A stretch of DNA of 8,760 bases, from positions 1-8,760 of the forward strand of contig JAEWYG010000243.1 of NCBI GenBank assembly GCA_023395755.1, given 5' to 3'. The notes under the pieces were generated by a model, which made no database searches, had not been told where the DNA came from, and was given only the letters and a program-made list of their open reading frames with translations. Below are positions 1 to 5,167 of the stretch, in pieces (position 1 is the first letter of the stretch; each line of letters starts with the position of its first letter). The stretch comes from Actinomycetes bacterium (GTDB lineage Bacteria > Actinomycetota > Coriobacteriia > Coriobacteriales > Eggerthellaceae). A program made the position numbers and the translations under genes.

Positions 1-1411
1 GTGTTTTGAGTATATGAATAACTCGGAGACCATGTTTAAGGATGTGCATAAGCTTCTGCCTGGTCACTTCATGGTGTTTGAAGATGGAAAACTTTCTACT
101 GAATGCTATTACAAAATTACCTACAAAATTGACGATTCGAAAGATTTGGACGAATGGGCCCAGGTTATCACTGAGGCGTTCGACGAATCGGTGGCAACGC
201 ACGAGATTGCCGACGTTGAGATTGGTAGCTTCCTTTCGGGTGGCATCGACTCGTCGCTTGCCGCGTTCTGCATGGGACAGCATGCCCCCGATATTAAGAC
301 GTTTTCAGTGGGCTACGACATCGGGTGTGAAGATAAGATGGCTCAAATTGCCGCGCAGTCCGACTTCGAGATCAAGCTGAACGAGTTAGACGATGCAACG
401 GCGTTTGCTGAGTGGGCGAACTTGCCGAACTTCCAAACAAAAGTGAGTGCGCAGGAGTTCCTCGACATCGTGCCTACCGAGCAGTACCACATGGATGAGC
501 CTTTGGGGGCGCCGAGTGCTATCCCCTTGTTCTTCGTCAGCAAACTTGCTCGTGAGCAAGTGAAGGTGGTGCAGTCGGGTGAGGGTGCCGATGAGTTGTT
601 TGGTGGTTACTGGATATATCACGACCAGTATGAGTTTGAAAAGTATTTCAAGATTCCGCGTCCCTTGCGTGCTGCAGCAGGTGCTGTTGCCGAGAAACTA
701 CCGCCGTTTCATGGACGCCGTTTCGCCATGCGAGGGTCGGGCGGGCCGGAAAAGTCGTATCAGCGCGCGTCGATGAACTACATGTGGGATGAGATTCCCG
801 ATGTGCTGCGCAACTACGAGGGTCCTTGCAAGCCGTGGGAGTGGTGCAAGCCGCATTTCGATGCCGTTGCCGATCAAAATCTCGATATTATTACGGCTAC
901 GCAATACGTGGACATGGTTAGCTATATGCCCTTCGACATCTGCCTGAAGGCCGACAAGATGTCCATGTCGCAGTCACTTGAACTGCGCGTGCCATTTCTG
1001 GACAAGAAGGTGCTTGACGTGGCGCTACAGCTGCCCACTGCGTGTCGCGTAACCGATAACCATGCCAAGTATGCCCTACGAGTGGCTGCGAGCAAGCTCG
1101 GCTTCCAGAAGAAGGTGGCAGAAATGCCTAAGCAACCCTTCATCACTCCGCTGACGGTGTGGTTGCAGACCGACGAGTACTATGATCGCATCAAGGCCGC
1201 CTTCACGGGTGAGGCCGCACACGAGTTCTTCAACGTGGACTACCTAGTGCAGATGCTTGACGACCACAAGTCCGCTGACTTCTCTACGGTGGAGGGACGC
1301 GGCAAGCTCAAGATGATGCGCATCTGGAACATCTACTGCTTCTTGTGCTGGTACGAGGTGTTCTTTGGTGAGAGCAGCGAAAAGCTGCAACCGAAAACGC
1401 AGGTGGGTTGA
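1..1411 (+). CDS. asnB: asparagine synthetase (glutamine-hydrolysing), C-terminal part, gene cut by the window start
   Basis: This is the synthetase domain of a class B asparagine synthetase, which converts aspartate to asparagine with ATP, using ammonia from a glutaminase domain. The reading frame is open to the left edge (codons C-F-E-Y precede the first ATG at 14), and the sequence at that ATG matches the linker after the glutaminase domain (FKDVHKLLPGH). The true start and the glutaminase domain with its N-terminal Cys therefore lie upstream, and ATG 14 is not the start. Counting from ATG 14, the ATP-pyrophosphatase P-loop SGGIDSS is at 75-81, SGEGADELFGGY at 188-199, KADKMSM at 312-318 and ELRVPFLD at 323-330, all in the usual order. 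The C-terminus appears complete. The protein is cytoplasmic. A strong terminator follows 75 bases after the stop, so transcription probably ends here. AsnB paralogues that modify other substrates exist, so asparagine as the product is the likely but not the only option. Confidence 0.93.
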   Translation, partial: CFEYMNNSETMFKDVHKLLPGHFMVFEDGKLSTECYYKITYKIDDSKDLDEWAQVITEAFDESVATHEIADVEIGSFLSGGIDSSLAAFCMGQHAPDIKTFSVGYDIGCEDKMAQIAAQSDFEIKLNELDDATAFAEWANLPNFQTKVSAQEFLDIVPTEQYHMDEPLGAPSAIPLFFVSKLAREQVKVVQSGEGADELFGGYWIYHDQYEFEKYFKIPRPLRAAAGAVAEKLPPFHGRRFAMRGSGGPEKSYQRASMNYMWDEIPDVLRNYEGPCKPWEWCKPHFDAVADQNLDIITATQYVDMVSYMPFDICLKADKMSMSQSLELRVPFLDKKVLDVALQLPTACRVTDNHAKYALRVAASKLGFQKKVAEMPKQPFITPLTVWLQTDEYYDRIKAAFTGEAAHEFFNVDYLVQMLDDHKSADFSTVEGRGKLKMMRIWNIYCFLCWYEVFFGESSEKLQPKTQVG

Positions 1412-1485
1412 GGCAATAGGAAGGTAGAAAGATCGACGCACTCTGGCGTAAATTGAAATCGGATAGACTTAAGGGTAATTCAGCT

Positions 1486-1524
1486 AATAGCTCCGATCCG
1501 CTAAGCCGGTTCGGAGCTATTTTT
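1486..1524 (+). terminator. intrinsic terminator of asnB
   Basis: A perfect 11-bp inverted repeat, AATAGCTCCGA at 1486-1496 and TCGGAGCTATT at 1511-1521, encloses a 14-base loop. Inside the loop CCG (1498-1500) and CGG (1507-1509) can pair further. A run of five T (1520-1524) follows on the plus strand. Read on the minus strand the stem has no T tract behind it, so it serves asnB and not the cytochrome gene that converges on it. Confidence 0.85.
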
Positions 1525-1540
1525 ATGGTCGATATTTTTG

Positions 1541-1996
1541 CTAATATTTATCGGTATGGCAGCCTGAACATGCGTCGAAATTTCTATTGTGATGGCAGGA
1601 GGCGTAGCAACTGTCGATACTTTTTGGCAATTCGACATTGTCGACTGTTCCGCTGCTGGAAACAGTATGGCTGGTGTGGCAGTCTGCGCAGTCCATCGGT
1701 GTACCGTTTTCAGATTCATGCGGGAATTTTTCAGCATTCTCATCGATGAGCCTGTGGGGATTGACTGGACCTGAGGAGGGGTCAATATAGTTGGCCGATT
1801 TTGCCATCACTTCATCGTAGGTGTGGCAGGAAAGACATTCTTCGGTCTTCGCAGGTGGAAGAGTTACTTGCTGTTTCTGAGAGGTTTCCGTTTGATTGTT
1901 TTTGTCGGGGGGTTTTTCGTTGACATTCGGCGCACATGCGGTCAAAGACAGACAAACGAAAGAGGCGATCATGATTATTAAGATATTTTTTCTCAT
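1541..1996 (-). CDS. tetrahaem c-type cytochrome lipoprotein, electron donor partner of the adjacent flavoprotein
   Basis: A 151-residue exported cytochrome. Residues 1-20 form a lipoprotein signal peptide (MRKN, a hydrophobic stretch, lipobox LTAC), making Cys21 the lipidated residue anchoring it outside the membrane. A Gln/Thr/Pro-rich linker follows. Four haem-binding sites are visible: CLSCH (54-58), CADCH (103-107), CYASCH (130-135) and CSGCH (143-147). The third is CX3CH rather than the standard CX2CH. Extra histidines (81, 93, 110, 136) could serve as distal haem ligands. The size and motif order fit the small tetrahaem cytochromes (cytochrome c3-like) that pass electrons to FAD-binding_2 reductases, as in Shewanella fumarate reductase or the Eggerthella Cgr1/Cgr2 pair. 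It lies downstream of such a flavoprotein on the same strand, with 102 bases between, so the two probably form one transcript. The ribosome binding site is weak (AGGCAG about 8 bases before ATG). The frame is intact. Confidence 0.9.
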   Translation of the reverse strand: MRKNILIIMIASFVCLSLTACAPNVNEKPPDKNNQTETSQKQQVTLPPAKTEECLSCHTYDEVMAKSANYIDPSSGPVNPHRLIDENAEKFPHESENGTPMDCADCHTSHTVSSSGTVDNVELPKSIDSCYASCHHNRNFDACSGCHTDKY

Positions 1997-2038
1997 GGAA
2001 AAGCTGCCTATCTGTAAAGAGAATAAATTTCTGGGAGG

Positions 2039-2071
2039 GGTCGATAGGAGGTGATGTTTTTCCTATCGACC
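2039..2071 (-). other. strong intercistronic hairpin between flavoprotein and cytochrome genes
   Basis: A perfect 11-bp inverted repeat (GGTCGATAGGA at 2039-2049, TCCTATCGACC at 2061-2071) with an 11-base loop. It starts 28 bases past the flavoprotein stop codon and ends 43 bases before the cytochrome start codon. On the transcribed minus strand it is followed by CCTCCCAG, not by a T run, so a full intrinsic terminator is unlikely. It is better read as an mRNA-stabilising or processing element that lets the two genes be expressed at different levels. The loop and 3' arm read ATCACCTCCT on the minus strand, identical to ten bases of the 16S rRNA 3' tail. This may be chance. Confidence 0.6.
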
Positions 2072-2098
2072 GAGAGAAGGGCTGTCTTCTTTTGAAGA

Positions 2099-3502
2099 TT
2101 ATGAAAGTGGCTTTTCTTCTGCTACGTTCTCGCCGGCTATGCGGGCGGCTGTGGCGTAGTGGCCCAGGCTGTTGTGCGGCTTGCGCCAGCCAAGAGCGTT
2201 TCCACATTCGCCGGCTGCGTAAAGATGGGGAATAACAGGCTCGTCGTTTACGGAGATAACTTCGCAACTCTGTAGTGCTGAGCTGTCGATTACTTGTGCC
2301 TTGCTGTTTACGCGCGCTCCATTGCGGCCGGTGTGTCGAATGAGACTCGCTCGTCCTGCATAATAGGGCGGAGTCATAATTTTCGCGGGAAGCTGCGTTC
2401 GGCCGAAGTCTTCATCAACTCCTGTTTCAACGAAGCTGTTGTATCGTTCGATAGTTGTTTTTAAAGCGTCTGCGGGTAAGTTGGTTTTTTTAGCTAACTC
2501 TTCAATGGTGTCTGCGATGGCAATGCAGTTCGGGTCAAACAGAGATCCAGTAAGAGGGTTGGGATTCGCCATCTCGTCTACAGGCCAACCGACTGTGCTT
2601 GCCATGGAAGAGTCGCACAGCGCCCATACGTTACGTGGCGCGGGGAGGGCTAGATAGGCTTTGGTGTAGTCGGATATTTCGGGGTTTTCGCAATGCTCGC
2701 CTTTGCCACCGCTTGCAATGAGCTGCAAGCGCTGTGCTTCTGCAGATGATCCAAACGCTTCATTTGTTTCTCCCTTTCCGAATAGAGAGGTACTTTTACC
2801 GAGCACTTCGTTGAAGTAGCGCTTTCCGTCACCGTTTACTACGATCCCTGTTCCGAAAAAGGCATCGCTACCGAGCGTTTTCGCGCGTGCCCAGCCCTTG
2901 TTATCGCGCCAATCCAAGGGTTCTTCACCCCAACTCCAAAACGAGCTGACACCCCACCAGATCCACAGATAAGAAGAGAAAGACACGTCAGTAAGAATGC
3001 CTCCAATCTCACTGATTGCAAGATGTCCGTCGCCGGTTGCTTCGTTATACATGACTCCTACTGCAGGAACACCGCCATCTCCGTAACAGTTCTCGCCGGC
3101 TGCACGCGGATCGTATATTTTAACCATATGGTCGTTGTCGGTCCATGACCCTGTTGCCACTACGACACCTTGTCGTGCCTTAATGTTAATAGTCCCGTTT
3201 TCTGTTTCAACTTGAGCACCAACGACGGGGCCATCTTTTTCACGATACAGCTTTGTCATTTTGTGCTTCAGCATAATAGGAACGCCGAGTTCTTCGAGCT
3301 TGCGTTCCCAAACTTGCGTCCAGCAGATGCCTGCGTTCGAGCCCGACCCCCAGCCACCTACGTATACACCAGGATTTGCAACGGGATTCATTCCTCGTTT
3401 AATGGGAGGACGAAGCATGCCGACATCAAGCTTGCCCCATTTGATGCCTAGATCTTCCATCCATTGAACAGTTTCTGCACCTCGCTCGCAGAGGGTTTTC
3501 AT
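2099..3502 (-). CDS. FAD-binding_2 family reductase (fumarate/urocanate reductase-like), N-terminally truncated, probable pseudogene
   Basis: The 467 residues match the body of the FAD-dependent reductases that act as terminal reductases of organic substrates outside the membrane. The reading begins at TVQWMEDLGIKW, which in the family lies well inside the protein. Visible after it are the FAD-contacting stretch GVVVATGSW (112-120), GDGH (157-160), VVNGDGKRY (221-229), HTGRNG (390-395), AAGECGN (429-435) and, near the end, NSLG with AARIAGENVA (444-461). Missing are the Tat or Sec signal and the N-terminal GxGxxG dinucleotide-binding fold, roughly 130-170 residues. The frame is closed by TGA only 8 codons upstream, there is no ribosome binding site at the ATG, and the divergent gene begins 191 bases away, so the lost part is not encoded nearby. 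Positions corresponding to the catalytic arginines of fumarate reductase appear to be substituted (VLGKSTS near 233-239; NSLG at 444-447), so the ancestral substrate was probably not fumarate. The downstream neighbour is its likely cytochrome donor; the divergent neighbour is its likely regulator. Confidence 0.82.
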   Translation of the reverse strand: MKTLCERGAETVQWMEDLGIKWGKLDVGMLRPPIKRGMNPVANPGVYVGGWGSGSNAGICWTQVWERKLEELGVPIMLKHKMTKLYREKDGPVVGAQVETENGTINIKARQGVVVATGSWTDNDHMVKIYDPRAAGENCYGDGGVPAVGVMYNEATGDGHLAISEIGGILTDVSFSSYLWIWWGVSSFWSWGEEPLDWRDNKGWARAKTLGSDAFFGTGIVVNGDGKRYFNEVLGKSTSLFGKGETNEAFGSSAEAQRLQLIASGGKGEHCENPEISDYTKAYLALPAPRNVWALCDSSMASTVGWPVDEMANPNPLTGSLFDPNCIAIADTIEELAKKTNLPADALKTTIERYNSFVETGVDEDFGRTQLPAKIMTPPYYAGRASLIRHTGRNGARVNSKAQVIDSSALQSCEVISVNDEPVIPHLYAAGECGNALGWRKPHNSLGHYATAARIAGENVAEEKPLS

Positions 3503-3610
3503 AACATCGGCATCGCCGCGGATTCATCATTGGCGAAGGGGCGCTTAGTAGCATCCCTCATTCTTCGGTCAGTTTGGTTTATTGTGTACCGCAAAAAGGG
3601 TTAGTTTTCC

Positions 3611-3640
3611 TATTTATGCAGGAAGAGCTGGATGTGGCAA
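3611..3640 (-). promoter_or_regulatory. candidate promoter for the flavoprotein-cytochrome transcript
   Basis: On the minus strand TTGCCA (3635-3640) is followed after 18 bases by TAAATA (3611-3616), a fair match to -35 and -10 boxes. It lies in the 191-base gap between the divergent flavoprotein and regulator genes. The transcript would start near 3604, about 100 bases before the flavoprotein ATG. Support is the box pattern only. Confidence 0.3.
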
Positions 3641-3643
3641 TTT

Positions 3644-3690
3644 TTGATGAAGGGCAAACGTGTATTATGTTTAAGGTTTGAAAGGGGGAT
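3644..3690 (+). promoter_or_regulatory. candidate promoter and ribosome binding site of the LuxR-type regulator
   Basis: TTGATG (3644-3649), 16 bases, then TATGTT (3666-3671); the overlapping TATTAT (3663-3668) is an alternative -10. Both are modest matches. The ribosome binding site AAGGGGG (3682-3688) five bases before ATG 3694 is strong and decides that start. This candidate lies back to back with the minus-strand candidate, so a regulator bound here could control both directions. Confidence 0.35.
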
Positions 3691-3693
3691 CGC

Positions 3694-4392
3694 ATGAGTG
3701 ATGATATGACACGGTGTGGCAGTGAAAAGACTAAATGGGGCGAGAACTTTACAGCGGTAGCGGCCTGTGTCTGCTTTGGGCTATTTTGGGGTATTAGTTA
3801 CACAAACTTTTCTGATGCATTGTTTGAATTTGAGTTTGCAACTTTTGCAGAAACGCTTTTCCGAGGCTTTTTTGTTATTGCGGTATCCCTTGCTTTTGTC
3901 TGGCTTAAAAAGGTGCCTCAAGGCTTATTCCTGTGTATTGTCGTGCTGTGGCCATGCTTGACTGTGTTGCGTTTCATGGACGCCGACTATTCGTATGTAT
4001 ATAGCATTGGCTACGGGCTTTTTATGGCATTCATATTGTGCTGCCTAGGTCTTCTTCTTTGTACGTTTTCGGCCAAAACGCTGTATCTCTTAGTGCCTAT
4101 TGGGTATGCGCTTGGATATCTTTATGGAATGTCAACTTCTTTTCTGTTGTATCCAGGTGCTCTGAACGCAATTCTGGGGATGATTATTCTCGTGGGTTTA
4201 TATCTTTTAATGAGTAAGAGGAATTTGCTATCTAGGGGAGGTACCTCGAAAAGACCACGCTTCGCTTTAACGGTTCAAAATACTGTAAAGCATCTACTCG
4301 AATCGCTTTCTGATACGCGTTTGTCGCTGTTTTTTTGGTGCGGGTGCGCTCTTTTTAGTGTTAATAGGCATGTGGTTTCGAATTGGTTCTGA
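3694..4392 (+). CDS. LuxR-type membrane regulator, N-terminal half (frameshifted gene)
   Basis: Residues 1-214 form the first half of an integral membrane sensor domain. After a short polar N-terminus there are about six or seven hydrophobic segments (near 19-40, 54-72, 75-92, 101-125, 128-148 and 152-173), a polar loop rich in Arg/Lys (174-205), and the beginning of the next segment (LSLFF). The frame then runs into 18 unrelated residues ending at 4392. The hydrophobic segment continues instead in the next frame (FFGAGALFLVLIGMW), so a single base in the T run at 4330-4336 separates this half from the following one. Removing one T gives an uninterrupted protein of about 480 residues, the usual size of the many-membrane-segment LuxR-type regulators that sit beside reductase genes in Eggerthellaceae. 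The start is supported by the AAGGGGG ribosome binding site. This half alone has no DNA-binding domain. Confidence 0.8.
   Translation: MSDDMTRCGSEKTKWGENFTAVAACVCFGLFWGISYTNFSDALFEFEFATFAETLFRGFFVIAVSLAFVWLKKVPQGLFLCIVVLWPCLTVLRFMDADYSYVYSIGYGLFMAFILCCLGLLLCTFSAKTLYLLVPIGYALGYLYGMSTSFLLYPGALNAILGMIILVGLYLLMSKRNLLSRGGTSKRPRFALTVQNTVKHLLESLSDTRLSLFFWCGCALFSVNRHVVSNWF
4330..4336 (+). other. seven-T homopolymer at the frameshift point
   Basis: The run TTTTTTT (4330-4336) lies exactly where the hydrophobic coding signal moves from one frame to the next. With six T the codons read CTG TTT TTT GGT GCG and the membrane segment is unbroken. The cause may be a real one-base insertion, slippage during transcription or replication, or a base-calling error. 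Confidence 0.75.
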
Positions 4393-5137
4393 GACTGCAT
4401 CGATACTATGGCTTTTTGATTATCGTATAGGTATTGGTTGCATCGTCTCTTTGTGTGTTACTGCTTTCGTACTTACTGTAGCGCGCGGTCGTTTCGGTGT
4501 TAAGGCATTTTCATTTCTTACCTTATCTGTGTTTTTGCTGGTTCTTCTTGCGAACGCGCTTCTGTGGGAGGGGGCGCCGTTAATTATCTGGCGATTTGCT
4601 GGAGTATGGCTTGCGGTTTGTGAAGCGGTCATTTTCGTTTTATGTTTTGCTTCCAAGGCTTCGTTTGCTAGGAAAATGACCTTATTTGGATTTGTGCAAG
4701 GTATGGTGTATATCTTGTTGGCACTAGGAAATGTGTTTGAGAGTGTGTTTTTTAGAATGATGCCGTTTGATAGTTTTTCGTTTCTTCTCCTGTCGCTTGC
4801 TTTCGCTATTGCATTAATTATCGCCATGGCTGCCGAATTGTTCTTACGAGTGAAGGAGAAGGGGGTAACTGAGGCTTCGGTGCGTAATCAGGCCGCTGAA
4901 GAGCTGCCTGCCCTCTCTTCGCTTTGCGGTCGTTTCGGTGTTACCTCGAGAGAGGCGGAAATTTTGGAAAGTTATTCACGAGGGCGTAGTACGTCAAGGA
5001 TAGCGGAAGATCTTGTTTTGTCTGAGCATACGGTGCGCTCTCATTTGAAGAGGGCGTATGGAAAGCTGAGTGTGCACAGTCGTCAAGAACTTATTGATGC
5101 GATTGAAAAGGAATCTGAACGTATGGCAAAAGGGTAG
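4358..5137 (+). CDS. LuxR-type membrane regulator, C-terminal half with HTH domain (frameshifted gene)
   Basis: The coordinates use the first in-frame GTG after the shift (4358); this frame is open further left to the T run, and no ribosome binding site supports an independent start, so it is the second half of the gene beginning at 3694. It carries about five hydrophobic segments (near 14-40, 50-68, 77-97, 107-126 and 141-163), then a linker and a LuxR/GerE helix-turn-helix at 190-251: VTSREAEILE (195-204), RSTSRIAEDL (210-219), and the recognition and last helices in SEHTVRSHLKRAYGKL (222-237) and VHSRQELIDAI (239-249). The domain retains the typical Glu, Ile, His/Val and Lys-Leu positions and looks functional. 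The intact protein would sense a signal in or at the membrane and bind DNA from the cytoplasmic side. Its likely target is the divergent reductase module, judged from position only. The coding end forms the left arm of a terminator. Confidence 0.85.
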   Translation: MLIGMWFRIGSETASILWLFDYRIGIGCIVSLCVTAFVLTVARGRFGVKAFSFLTLSVFLLVLLANALLWEGAPLIIWRFAGVWLAVCEAVIFVLCFASKASFARKMTLFGFVQGMVYILLALGNVFESVFFRMMPFDSFSFLLLSLAFAIALIIAMAAELFLRVKEKGVTEASVRNQAAEELPALSSLCGRFGVTSREAEILESYSRGRSTSRIAEDLVLSEHTVRSHLKRAYGKLSVHSRQELIDAIEKESERMAKG

Positions 5138-5167
5138 TTCCAGCCTTTTGCCATACGTCTTTTGTTT
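5119..5167. terminator. terminator shared by the regulator and murJ, overlapping the regulator's stop codon region
   Basis: A perfect 15-bp inverted repeat, ACGTATGGCAAAAGG (5119-5133) and CCTTTTGCCATACGT (5144-5158), with a 10-base loop that contains the regulator's TAG. On the plus strand it is followed by TCTTTTGTTT. On the minus strand it lies 8 bases beyond the murJ stop and is followed by a moderately T-rich stretch (TCAGATTCCTTTT). It probably works in both directions between these convergent genes. The left arm encodes the regulator's last residues. Confidence 0.85.

Noticed and set aside
1453..1749. Open plus-strand frame of 98 codons opposite the cytochrome gene
   Set aside because: No ribosome binding site, composition unlike a protein, it passes through the asnB terminator, and the opposite strand holds a clear lipoprotein cytochrome.
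2046..2056. Perfect Shine-Dalgarno AGGAGGTGAT on the plus strand, with an ATG overlapping it
   Set aside because: The ATG is too close and no start codon lies at proper spacing; no plus-strand frame of note follows. It is one arm and loop of the hairpin on the opposite strand.
3503..3561. Short minus-strand frame from ATG 3559-3561 with ATKRPFANDESAA just upstream of the flavoprotein, possibly its out-of-frame continuation
   Set aside because: The ANDE stretch resembles part of the family, but the in-frame sequence GDADVMKTL already fits that position by spacing to the Trp at residue 14, so the match could be chance. It does not restore the missing N-terminal fold in any case.
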